The notes beneath the pieces are model-generated. The model was not told the origin of the DNA. It saw only the letters and a program-made list of their open reading frames with translations, and did not search any database. 64,000 nucleotides of DNA. It comes from Bog-159 sp963738345. Lineage in GTDB: Bacteria > Acidobacteriota > Terriglobia > Bryobacterales > Bryobacteraceae. Location: contig CAVTWI010000002.1 in NCBI GenBank assembly GCA_963738345.1, positions 5,084,001 to 5,148,000 on the forward strand, given 5' to 3'. Within the stretch, counting starts at the first letter, position 1, and each line of letters begins with the position of its first letter. This document shows, piece after piece, positions 43,619 through 51,766 of the stretch. Both the position numbers and the translations under genes were made by a program.

Positions 43619-44257
43619 CTACAACAGCGGCTTCACTTCGCCGCCCAAGCCCTTGTATCCGTTCTTCATGCGCTCTTCGATCTTCGCCCACACAGCCGGA
43701 TCGCAGCCCTTCCACTCTTCCACGGCCACGTTACCCAGATACGGTAAGTCGGCAACACCCATCTTGCTGGAGTAGAATCCGTTCAAGGTCAGATCGCGAA
43801 ATGTGGTGAAGAAAGCTGCCCAGCGCTTATCTTCCTTGGCGGCGCGTTCGGGCCACGCGATACGATCCACAATCTGCTTTTGCCGCGCCGCGCTGGCGCC
43901 CACAAAATCCGCCTGAAACAACTCTCGTGACTCGCGGTCTAACCACGCCAGGCCGCCAAGCACGTGAGCGGCAAGATCGTCATGCCCGTCCTGCTGCTTG
44001 CGGAAGTCCAGCCAATCGTCCATGAACTCCGGAACGCCGGCTTGTGTAGCGCTACCGCTCCGCTCATCGGCGGGCACGATGATGTCACACAGCACGTGCA
44101 CGGTGCGCCAAGCGTGGTCGTCGAACACTTTGCGTTGATAGGCTGCCTGTTTGGATTCGTGTGTCTGTGCGGAGCCCACTCCTGCCGTAGCGGCGGCTAA
44201 GGCCGGCACCGATCCCATAATCTGAAATAAATCGCGGCGGCTCAGTTCGTCTGCCAT
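43619..44257 (-). CDS. Tat-exported gluconate 2-dehydrogenase subunit 3-family protein
   Basis: A 212-residue small (gamma) subunit of a membrane GMC dehydrogenase. Tat signal at the start (LSRRDLFQIMGSVPALAAAT), then the PF13618-type domain (HAWRTVHVLCDIIVPADERS, GVPEFMDDWLDFRKQ, NGFYSSKMGVADLPYLGN, GCDPAVWAKIEERMKNGYKG). In FAD-glucose and gluconate dehydrogenases this subunit carries the catalytic GMC subunit through the Tat system. The ATG at 44257 has AAGGAG upstream; an in-frame TTG at 44272 overlaps that site. It follows the GMC gene by 21 bases. Confidence 0.92.
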   Translation of the reverse strand: MADELSRRDLFQIMGSVPALAAATAGVGSAQTHESKQAAYQRKVFDDHAWRTVHVLCDIIVPADERSGSATQAGVPEFMDDWLDFRKQQDGHDDLAAHVLGGLAWLDRESRELFQADFVGASAARQKQIVDRIAWPERAAKEDKRWAAFFTTFRDLTLNGFYSSKMGVADLPYLGNVAVEEWKGCDPAVWAKIEERMKNGYKGLGGEVKPLL

Positions 44258-44278
44258 ATCTTCTCCTTGCAAGGCTGC

Positions 44279-45991
44279 CTAGGCGGCCAGGTTCCTTTTC
44301 TTTACCTGCTCCGCGATGTATTCCGATGTGCGCCATCCCAACGCCGAAATCGTGAGAGTCGGATTCTTGTCCGCGTTACTCACAAAAGGAGCCGCGTCAG
44401 TAACAAATAGATTCTTACAGTCCCAAGCCTGGCAATACGGATTCAGCACCGAACTCTTGGGATCGTCACCCATTCTGGCCGCTCCCACTTCGTGAATAAT
44501 GGCGCCACCGCGAGAGATGCCCCAGTTGTTTTCCGCCGTGGCATCGGTGAAATACTTGCCGCCCGCTGCAGTGATGATCTCCTTGAAAGTGTCCTGCATA
44601 TGCTTGGCCTGCAGGATCTCGTCCTGGCTCCATTTGAAATGAAAGCGCAGCACGGGGATGCCGTACTGATCGACTTTCTCCGGGTCGAGTTCGCAGTAGC
44701 TGTCGGGATTGGGAATCATCTCCCCCCGGCCCGCGAAGCCGATCGACGCGCCGTACACCTTGCGCATATTCCGTTTCAGCTCGATGCCATAACCGCCGCC
44801 GAAAATCTGCGCCGCACCACCGAAATCGTCCGCGCCTGGCAAGCCGCGGCCTCCGCCGAACTCGATGTGATAGCCGCGCGCGAAGGGCATTTTACCGGCC
44901 TTCTGCTGCTTATAATTCCACCAAGGCATGTACATGTGCATGCCGCCCACGCCGTCTTCATTGCGCGGGGGCAGGTCTTCCATGATCGGCAAATAACCAC
45001 TGACATCCGAACCCACCGTGTCCATCAGGTAGCGTCCCACCAAGCCGCTGGAGTTTGCGAGCCCATTGGGGAACTGGCTGCTCTTCGAGTTCAGCAGGAT
45101 GCGTGCCGTCTCGCAACAACTCGCCGCCAGCACCACGATCTTGGCGTTAACCGTAACTTCCCCGCGCGTCTTCTTGTCGATATAGGAAACTCCGCGCGCC
45201 AGACCGTCCGGACCCACCACTACCTCGCGTACCATCGCGCCCGTACGCACGTCCAGATTGCCGGTCTTGATGGCAGGCATGATGTGCACGCCGGGTGAGT
45301 TGAAGTTTGCATTGACCCCGCAGGCTCGCCCACATTGCGCGCAATAGTGGCAAGCCGCCCGCCCGTGGATCGATTTCGTCAGGATTGCCAGGCGCGACGG
45401 GACACACGGAATCTTCAGCCCGTCGCACGCAAACTTCACCAGGCGTTCGTAACCGCGCGGCGCCGGCGCCGGCAGGAACTTTCCGTCAGGCGTGTTCTCG
45501 AGCCCCTCATGACTGCCAAAAACGCCGATCAGTTCTTCCGCCTTGTCGTAATATGGCGCAAGGTCGTCATAGGTGATGGGCCAGTCGAAGCCCCGGCCGT
45601 CGCGGCTATAAGGCTTGAAATCGTAGGGACCCATGCGCAGAGAAATACGGCCGTAATGGTTGGTGCGGCCGCCCAGCATGCGCGCGCGCCACCACATCCA
45701 ATCGGTACCTGGCGCGTTGGTGTAGGGCTCGCCGGGAACCTTCCAGCCGCCCAGCAGAGTGGCGTCGAAGTAGCCGAACGGTTTCTCCTTGGTGCTGGCG
45801 CCGCGATGGGGCGCATTGTACGGCCACTTAAACATGTCCGATTGCTTGGTGCCGTCATACCAACCGCCCGCTTCCAGCATGCAGACCTTGGCGCCGGCGA
45901 GAGACAGCACATGCGCGGCAACCCCTCCCCCGGCTCCTGAGCCGACCACGATCACATCGTATGTTTTGGGTGTTGCCCTCACTTGCGCCAT
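44279..45991 (-). CDS. GMC-type FAD dehydrogenase with Cys cluster
   Basis: A 570-residue FAD enzyme. FAD motif VVGSGAGGGVAAHVLSLAG (16-34), GGRTNHYGRISLRM, and the catalytic C-terminal part IHEVGAARMGDDP and NPTLTISALG. Cys214, 217, 220 and 224 (C-x2-C-x2-C-x3-C in ACHYCAQCGRAC) resemble the 3Fe-4S site of bacterial FAD-glucose dehydrogenase. It has no signal peptide of its own and would leave the cell with the Tat-tagged subunit encoded next. Electrons would go to a c-type cytochrome not in this window. The substrate is probably a sugar or sugar acid. The start at 45991 matches the family; the longer frame is not plausible. Confidence 0.93.
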   Translation of the reverse strand: MAQVRATPKTYDVIVVGSGAGGGVAAHVLSLAGAKVCMLEAGGWYDGTKQSDMFKWPYNAPHRGASTKEKPFGYFDATLLGGWKVPGEPYTNAPGTDWMWWRARMLGGRTNHYGRISLRMGPYDFKPYSRDGRGFDWPITYDDLAPYYDKAEELIGVFGSHEGLENTPDGKFLPAPAPRGYERLVKFACDGLKIPCVPSRLAILTKSIHGRAACHYCAQCGRACGVNANFNSPGVHIMPAIKTGNLDVRTGAMVREVVVGPDGLARGVSYIDKKTRGEVTVNAKIVVLAASCCETARILLNSKSSQFPNGLANSSGLVGRYLMDTVGSDVSGYLPIMEDLPPRNEDGVGGMHMYMPWWNYKQQKAGKMPFARGYHIEFGGGRGLPGADDFGGAAQIFGGGYGIELKRNMRKVYGASIGFAGRGEMIPNPDSYCELDPEKVDQYGIPVLRFHFKWSQDEILQAKHMQDTFKEIITAAGGKYFTDATAENNWGISRGGAIIHEVGAARMGDDPKSSVLNPYCQAWDCKNLFVTDAAPFVSNADKNPTLTISALGWRTSEYIAEQVKKRNLAA

Positions 45992-46049
45992 TCCGACTAT
46001 TCTACGCTCTCGCGGTACTTGAGATAAAGTGATCTCAGTGCCGAATTCC

Positions 46050-48953
46050 ATGACCTCGCGAATTGCACGGACAATCGGCGTATTGCTCCTTGTGTCGCGC
46101 GCTCCGCTGGGGGCCCAGACTCCATCGCCAGTGAACCCGCACGCTTCGCCCGAGGCGCGCGCGCTGCTCACCTACCTATACTCGATCTCCGGACACTACA
46201 TTCTGACCGGCCAGCATAACTTTCCCAACACCATCGCTAACTGGACGGATCGCGCCTACGACTTCACCGGCAGGTATCCGGCGGTGTATGGGCAGGACTT
46301 CGGATTCCAGGGTGGTTCGGACAAAGACTCCATCGTGGCCCGTCCAGCATTGGTCGAGGAGGCCATGCGCCAGTATCGGAACGGCGCGATCGTGACCTTC
46401 ACGTGGCATGCCGTAAGGCCGACCGACGATGAACCGGCCACCTTCCGCGATAGCGTGCAGGGCCACCTGACGGATTTCGAGTGGCACGAGTTGCTGACAC
46501 CCGGTACAGACCTGCATAAGCGCTGGTGTGCGCAAGTCGATGTGATTGCCGGCTACTTGAAGCAATTGCGTGACGCGCGTGTTCCCATTCTGTGGCGTCC
46601 GTATCATGAGGTGAACGGAAACTGGTTCTGGTGGGGCGGCCGAAAAGGCCAGGACGGATCGGCGGCGCTGTATCGCCAACTATTCGACCGCTTCGTAAAC
46701 TTCCATCACCTCGACAACCTGATTTGGGTTTGGAACGCGAACTCGCCGGGCTCAGGTAATTCCGGCCCGGGGCCATACCCAGACTATTTTCCGGGCGCGG
46801 CATACGCGGACGTGCTGTCGGTCGATGTGTACGGCGAATTCAAACAGAGCTACTACGATGCCCTGGTAACGTTGGCTGAGAATAAGCCTGTGGCTCTGGG
46901 CGAAGTAGGTGGCGTGCCCAGTCCCGCCATTTTGCAGGCTCAACCGAAATACGCGTGGTTCATGACCTGGAGTGAGTTCATCGAGATGGGCAATTCGCTC
47001 GATGCGGTGCGGGCAGTGTATAGCGACCCTCACGCACTTAGCCGCGACGATCCGCCGATGTCACAGGCCATGGCGGCGATCCGCAAGGCATCGGCATCGC
47101 CCGCTCCGGAACTAGTCACGCCCAGTCCGCTGCCCGCCGCGCGGGAGTTGCTGGCTAAGTTATACCTGACCGTCGGACACGGCGTCCTCAGCGGTCAGGA
47201 TAGCGAGTCGGTGCAGCAGGTGGCCGAACTAACCAACAAAATTCCGGCTATATATGGCGCCGATCTGGCCTCGCCGAATGCCCAGGGGGTAGTCGCGGCA
47301 GCAATACGCGAGCATCGCGACCACGTGACCGTCTCACTTACCTGGCGGCCGGAGCGCCCCACCGGTGGCGACTCCGGCAAGCTATCGGATTTCGAATGGA
47401 AGGAACTGTTGACACCCGGCTCCAGGCTTTTCGAAAACTGGTGCATACGAGTGGATGGCGCAGCGGCCGCGCTGAAGCAATTGCAGGACGCGGACGTGCC
47501 CGTCTTGTGGCGGCCCTATCCGCAGGCTAACGGCAGCAAGTACTGGTGGGCCGGTCACAAGGCCGAGTCAGCCAAGCTATACCGGCAGTTATTCGACCGC
47601 CTCGTCAATCATCATCACTTGCGCAATCTGGTCTGGGTGTGGAGTGCGGCGGCCGGTCCCTACGACGATTATTTCCCAGGCCTCGCATTCGCCGACGCGT
47701 TATCTATTGACACGGGCAAGACGCCGTACGCTTGGCGCCGCGACAATGAACTGGCTCGTTTCGCCGTGGGCAAAGTGATTGGGCTGGGCCTCGACGGATG
47801 GGCACCTACGGCGGCGATGCTCGATCAGCCCACTCAGTGGGCCTGGTTTCTGTCGTCGGGCATTGAAACTCCGGATGCCACGCGCGCCTTATACGCGCAT
47901 CCGCAAGTGATTTCCATGGTTGCCCCACCAGTTCCAGCGGCATCCCGGATCGGTATCTTTGATGGTCACGGCGACGTGGGAACGGTTCTGCATCCCGGCT
48001 CTGTCGAATACGACGCGGGCAAGCAAACCTATACCGTAACCGGCAGCGGCGAGAACATGTGGTTCGGTTCGGACGCGTTCCAATTCGTCTGGAAGAAAGT
48101 AGAAGGCGATGTCAGCCTCGCTGCGGACGTCACCTTCCTCGGTACCGGCAAGGAAGGCCATCGCAAGGGTGTGTTGATGATTCGGCAAAGCCTGGAAGCC
48201 GATTCGCCTTATGCGGATGTCGCCCGCCACGGTGATGGGCTGACATCTTTACAAGCGCGCGACGAGAAAGGCGCCAACACTGTCGAAGTTCAATCGGCAA
48301 TGAAGGGGCCAACGCGCGTGCGCATCGCTAAGCGCGGCGACTATTTCTATATTTGGGTAGCGGGCCCGGGCGAGGAATTGCATTTCTCGGGCGGCTCGAT
48401 GCGCGTGCCGATGAGCGGCCCTTTTTACGTCGGAATCGGCGTGTGCTCGCATAACAAAGACGTCACGGAGCAGGCGGTCTTTTCGAACGTCGAACTCACA
48501 CTGGGTTCGCCCAAGGACGCGCCGAAACTATATAGCACGCTGGAGATCGTTCCCGTGCCGGGCGACCGTCGCGTGGTTTACGTAGCCCCCGGCCGGATCA
48601 CGGCGCCTCGCTGGACGACCGACGGCACTGCCATCGTTTTCAATCGCGAGGGACGCGTCGAACAAATTCCGGCATCCGGCGGCCAGCCACAAACTATCGG
48701 CGGCGAAGACTCGCCCACCAAACAATCGGGCCGCCCCGCGCACCTGTCGCCAGACGGGCAGCAACTCGCATTCTTGTCCTTTCCCGATGACCAACTCGAA
48801 GACAAAGATGTCACTCTACAAGTGCTGTCGCTCAAAGATGGTAAGGTTCGGCCCGTAGCGAAACTGATCGGCGGAAAGGGCAGCATGGATGCGCCGAACT
48901 GGTCGCCCGATAGCAAGCGCTTGGCCTTCGTCAGTTATCAGTGGATTCAATAG
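46050..48953 (+). CDS. Tandem GH26 glycosidase (second domain inactive) with lectin-like and TolB domains
   Basis: A 967-residue exported protein: signal peptide (MTSRIARTIGVLLLVSRAPL), GH26 domain 1 (about 33-328), GH26 domain 2 (about 360-618), a concanavalin-like/DUF1349-type domain (about 638-818) and a short TolB/PD40 part (about 827-967). GH26 includes beta-mannanases. In domain 1 the acid/base Glu187 (WRPYHEVNG) and nucleophile Glu285 (ALGEVG) are intact. In domain 2 the same positions read WRPYPQANG (Gln492) and GLGLDG (Leu581), so it cannot be a normal glycosidase and may bind substrate. The start ATG 46050 is preferred over GTGs at 46029 and 46038. It diverges from the GMC gene. Confidence 0.9.
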   Translation: MTSRIARTIGVLLLVSRAPLGAQTPSPVNPHASPEARALLTYLYSISGHYILTGQHNFPNTIANWTDRAYDFTGRYPAVYGQDFGFQGGSDKDSIVARPALVEEAMRQYRNGAIVTFTWHAVRPTDDEPATFRDSVQGHLTDFEWHELLTPGTDLHKRWCAQVDVIAGYLKQLRDARVPILWRPYHEVNGNWFWWGGRKGQDGSAALYRQLFDRFVNFHHLDNLIWVWNANSPGSGNSGPGPYPDYFPGAAYADVLSVDVYGEFKQSYYDALVTLAENKPVALGEVGGVPSPAILQAQPKYAWFMTWSEFIEMGNSLDAVRAVYSDPHALSRDDPPMSQAMAAIRKASASPAPELVTPSPLPAARELLAKLYLTVGHGVLSGQDSESVQQVAELTNKIPAIYGADLASPNAQGVVAAAIREHRDHVTVSLTWRPERPTGGDSGKLSDFEWKELLTPGSRLFENWCIRVDGAAAALKQLQDADVPVLWRPYPQANGSKYWWAGHKAESAKLYRQLFDRLVNHHHLRNLVWVWSAAAGPYDDYFPGLAFADALSIDTGKTPYAWRRDNELARFAVGKVIGLGLDGWAPTAAMLDQPTQWAWFLSSGIETPDATRALYAHPQVISMVAPPVPAASRIGIFDGHGDVGTVLHPGSVEYDAGKQTYTVTGSGENMWFGSDAFQFVWKKVEGDVSLAADVTFLGTGKEGHRKGVLMIRQSLEADSPYADVARHGDGLTSLQARDEKGANTVEVQSAMKGPTRVRIAKRGDYFYIWVAGPGEELHFSGGSMRVPMSGPFYVGIGVCSHNKDVTEQAVFSNVELTLGSPKDAPKLYSTLEIVPVPGDRRVVYVAPGRITAPRWTTDGTAIVFNREGRVEQIPASGGQPQTIGGEDSPTKQSGRPAHLSPDGQQLAFLSFPDDQLEDKDVTLQVLSLKDGKVRPVAKLIGGKGSMDAPNWSPDSKRLAFVSYQWIQ

Positions 48954-48965
48954 CGGCGACGCGGA

Positions 48966-50012
48966 CTAAGCTAGTTCCAGCACCTGCCGCAGGCTCGGGT
49001 CGCTGCGGACGCGCCAAATCCTGCTGTCCAGATAATAGTGTGTCAGGCCAAAGCCGCAGAAAAAGCCGAACGCCAGATTCGACGATTGGCCCAACTGAAA
49101 TCCGGGTACGCGATACAGCGCGCTGAAGACCAGCGCTACCAGTACATAACTCAGCAGGCTTCGCGAAACCGCGCGGGGAATACGGCCATGTTCAACGCCG
49201 TCCGAAGCGCCATAGCGGTTGCGATTGTGAAACCAGATCAGCGCGTGATATTGCAAGTTGTGGACTATTGTCACCGTGGGCACTGCGCCCATCCAACTCA
49301 TGTACGCGAACGTCAGCCAGTGTAGCGGAATCACGCCGGCGAATAATAGGAATTTCGGCACGTTCACGGAGTCGCGGCGGCGCAACCGCACCAACTGCCG
49401 CCCCGCATATACGACCGCCGTGGCCGCCACCACGCCCCACAAAAACGGCTCCGATCGCGGGAACGAGAAATGAAGTCCCAGTTCTTCGGGATGATGAATG
49501 AAAAAGCGATGGAAGGGCGGGAACACGGTCATTACGCCCAGAAACCAACGATCCAGAAAATTATCGAGTTTGGCGAGGTCTCGGTTCTTTACTTTATACA
49601 GAACCATGAATCCATAATGCTGCCGGATCACGTGGTAGTAAGCCCACACTGCCACGATCATGGCTAGCACAGCCTTGCCCCCGAGCAGCACCAGCACCGG
49701 CCCCAGTGCAAAGAAAAACGCCGCGCTACCGAATAGAAGCAGCCGCCGATTTCGCCGTGCATCGCTATCGAAGAAAGTGCGCGACGCGGTGCCGAAGATG
49801 TGAGTGCCGTCGAAGCCCACTGACCAGAACCACCATAGCAGCGAGATCGGGACATGGAGCGCCACGTTGGCCACCAAGTAGGCGTATCCCGCCAGGCAAC
49901 TGCCAATGATGAATGTCAGGTCGATGCCGCGCGTAATGATCCAGCGGTGCGCGAGACGGATTCCTGGAGCCGGAAGGACAGGCACAGGAACGGCTTGGGT
50001 AGCGGCAGCCAA
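48966..50012 (-). CDS. His-rich multi-pass membrane protein of unknown function
   Basis: A 348-residue protein with about eight membrane helices. Conserved-looking histidines sit at helix ends: SVGFDGTHIFGTASRTFFD, YYHVIRQHYGF, VTIVHNLQYHALIWFHNRNR and GLTHYYLDSRIWRVR. Such spaced His sets are seen in membrane di-iron or metal enzymes, so a metal-dependent oxidation is possible; this is inference, and no family was recognised. The start is probably the TTG at 50012, since no ATG or GTG is in frame nearby. It ends 13 bases from the convergent GH26 gene. Confidence 0.75.
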   Translation of the reverse strand: MAAATQAVPVPVLPAPGIRLAHRWIITRGIDLTFIIGSCLAGYAYLVANVALHVPISLLWWFWSVGFDGTHIFGTASRTFFDSDARRNRRLLLFGSAAFFFALGPVLVLLGGKAVLAMIVAVWAYYHVIRQHYGFMVLYKVKNRDLAKLDNFLDRWFLGVMTVFPPFHRFFIHHPEELGLHFSFPRSEPFLWGVVAATAVVYAGRQLVRLRRRDSVNVPKFLLFAGVIPLHWLTFAYMSWMGAVPTVTIVHNLQYHALIWFHNRNRYGASDGVEHGRIPRAVSRSLLSYVLVALVFSALYRVPGFQLGQSSNLAFGFFCGFGLTHYYLDSRIWRVRSDPSLRQVLELA

Positions 50013-50066
50013 TCCATCCAGTTTACAGCATCGTGCGCGGCCGGCCTGCGCTAGAATGTAACTCTC

Positions 50067-50294
50067 ATGACATGTTGCTCCGAATTCGACAAGCTAATGG
50101 ATCTGGAATTGGCGCGCCATGCGCAGCCGCATCAGCTTACCAACGGTAGGATCATCACCGAAATCGACACCGAATACTATTTCGTTTTCGGCGAGGAGCG
50201 GCACAGTTTCGTGGGGATTAATTATTGTCCGTTTTGCGGGCGCGTGCTTTCCCGCGGACTTTGGAATCTGGAGAAGAAGAAGCAAGGGCAATAG
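50067..50294 (+). CDS. Small CxxC protein of unknown function
   Basis: A 75-residue protein: CC near the start, then a beta region (RIITEIDTEYYFVFGEERHS) and NYCPFCGRVLSRGLW, one CxxC knuckle. It could bind a metal alone or as a dimer. It does not match a named family, though such short proteins occur widely. It overlaps the convergent PAS-protein gene by 77 bases at the 3' ends. It is divergent from the His-rich membrane protein gene. Confidence is moderate because size is small and no ribosome binding site is obvious. Confidence 0.6.
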   Translation: MTCCSEFDKLMDLELARHAQPHQLTNGRIITEIDTEYYFVFGEERHSFVGINYCPFCGRVLSRGLWNLEKKKQGQ

Positions 50295-50724
50295 TCGAAT
50301 CCTGAGCTTCGTCAAGAATCAGCAGCGCCAGTTGTTCGGACTCGTCTGGAATCGGCGCGATGGTTATCAAAAATCCCGCGTCGACGAGTTTGCCATCTTG
50401 ATTCAACCGTAACCGTGTGCTCTTCCGGCATGCCGTAGGCTCATCGAGCAGCGGGCGCAGGAAGTTATGAATGAGGCACTCCTGGCAGGGCTGGGTTACC
50501 GCACACTCCGTTGTCTCGATCGAATGGATACACTCCTGCTGCGCTGCGCCGCGCAAACGCAGCACAGCGAACGGAACGCGGTCCAACAGCTTAGCGCCGG
50601 CCAAGTTAAAATCCACGACATTGAATTCTTGATCCACGACGAATGCCGGCAACGGCAATGCGTCGAAGACGTTGGCGATCAGGTCCGTACTGGTCGCGGG
50701 TAAGGTCAATGCTCTGGCGCTCAT
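50218..50724 (-). CDS. PAS-domain protein with Cys motif
   Basis: A 168-residue single PAS protein. The PAS core opens VFDALPLPAFVVDQEFNVVDFNLAGAKLL (shortened, about 19-47) and closes with FLITIAPIPDESEQLALLIL. Between them lies a Cys-rich insert, CIHSIETTECAVTQPCQECL, with four Cys. Such inserts are seen in PAS proteins that hold a cofactor or sense redox, so a redox sensor is plausible. No output domain is present, and the C-terminal tail is basic and low in complexity. It overlaps the small CxxC gene on the other strand. Confidence 0.75.
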   Translation of the reverse strand: MSARALTLPATSTDLIANVFDALPLPAFVVDQEFNVVDFNLAGAKLLDRVPFAVLRLRGAAQQECIHSIETTECAVTQPCQECLIHNFLRPLLDEPTACRKSTRLRLNQDGKLVDAGFLITIAPIPDESEQLALLILDEAQDSTIALASSSPDSKVRGKARARKTDNN

Positions 50725-50841
50725 TCACTTTACAAGTGCGGGCCAGACATCACATTTCTCAAGAAACATCGAACGGCGTTTGCGTTTTGTGCTGTAATCC
50801 CCGCCTATAACTTATTTCGTTGAGAAATATTCCCCGCGTGG

Positions 50842-51747
50842 TCAACCATTTTGCAGAAAGGTCCCCTCCCGCAACTCCCGAAACGCCTCCTGCAACTGCT
50901 GTTGCGTATTCATCACGATGGGCCCGTACCACGCCACCGGCTCTTCGAGCGGCTTCCCGGAAACCAGCAGGAAGCGAATCCCTTCCGCGCCCGCCTGTAC
51001 GGTAACCTCGTCGCCCCGGTCGAACAGCACCAGCGAGCGGTTATCCGCTTCCGAAGGCGGCGCCGTGTCAGCCCACCCGACGGCTTCGGTCGGTACAGCC
51101 AGCGGGCCGGAAGCATTGCAAAATTTCCCGCTTCCCGCGAAAACATAGGCGAATGCGTGGCGGGTAGTTTCGACGGGCAGCGTCTTCCGTCGTCCTGGCG
51201 CCACCGACACGTCCAGGTAAATCGGGTCCGCGGCAATGCCATCGACCGGACCGGCCTTTCCCCAGAAGTTTCCGCACACCACTCTTACATGCGTGCCATC
51301 GTCGTCGGTGATCTCGGGAATGTCGAGCGCCTTCACTTCCTGATAGCGCGGCGGCGTCATCTTCAGCCCCGCCGGAAGATTAGCCCACAATTGGAAGCCA
51401 TGCATACGGCCGGCGCTATCGCCTTTGGGCATCTCCTGGTGGATGATACCGCTTCCGGCTGTCATCCATTGGACATCTCCCGCGGCGATAGCCCCATGAT
51501 TCCCCATGCTGTCGCCGTGCTCCACTGTGCCGGCCAGAACGTAGGTGATGGTCTCGATCCCGCGGTGCGGATGCCACGGGAAGCCAGCCAAATAATCTTC
51601 CGGAACGTCGTTGCGGAAATCGTCGAGCAAGAGGAACGGGTCGAAATCCGACGTATTGCCGAAGCCGAACGCGCGGCGCAAATGCACGCCGGCCCCTTCC
51701 AAAGTGGGCTTCGATTTGATCAGCCGTTTGACGGGTCGAATAGACAT
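50842..51747 (-). CDS. Pirin-family protein
   Basis: A 301-residue bicupin. The N-terminal cupin holds the metal-binding set (FPWHPHRGIETITYVLAG, EHGDSMGNHG, MTAGSGIIHQEMP). Pirin C-domain motifs follow: GFQLWANLPAGLKM, ARG-like R/Y contacts (PPRYQEV), VAPGRRKTLPVE, and the end WYGPIVMNTQQQLQEAFREL and GTFL. Many bacterial pirins have quercetin 2,3-dioxygenase activity or act as redox-linked regulators; the role here is unknown. Start ATG at 51747; the gene precedes no clear operon partner. Confidence 0.93.
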   Translation of the reverse strand: MSIRPVKRLIKSKPTLEGAGVHLRRAFGFGNTSDFDPFLLLDDFRNDVPEDYLAGFPWHPHRGIETITYVLAGTVEHGDSMGNHGAIAAGDVQWMTAGSGIIHQEMPKGDSAGRMHGFQLWANLPAGLKMTPPRYQEVKALDIPEITDDDGTHVRVVCGNFWGKAGPVDGIAADPIYLDVSVAPGRRKTLPVETTRHAFAYVFAGSGKFCNASGPLAVPTEAVGWADTAPPSEADNRSLVLFDRGDEVTVQAGAEGIRFLLVSGKPLEEPVAWYGPIVMNTQQQLQEAFRELREGTFLQNG

Positions 51748-51766
51748 ATTCTGAGTTTACCCCGCG

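Noticed and set aside
44492..45298. Plus-strand open frame of 268 codons
   Set aside because: It is antisense to the well-supported GMC dehydrogenase and has no protein-family features.
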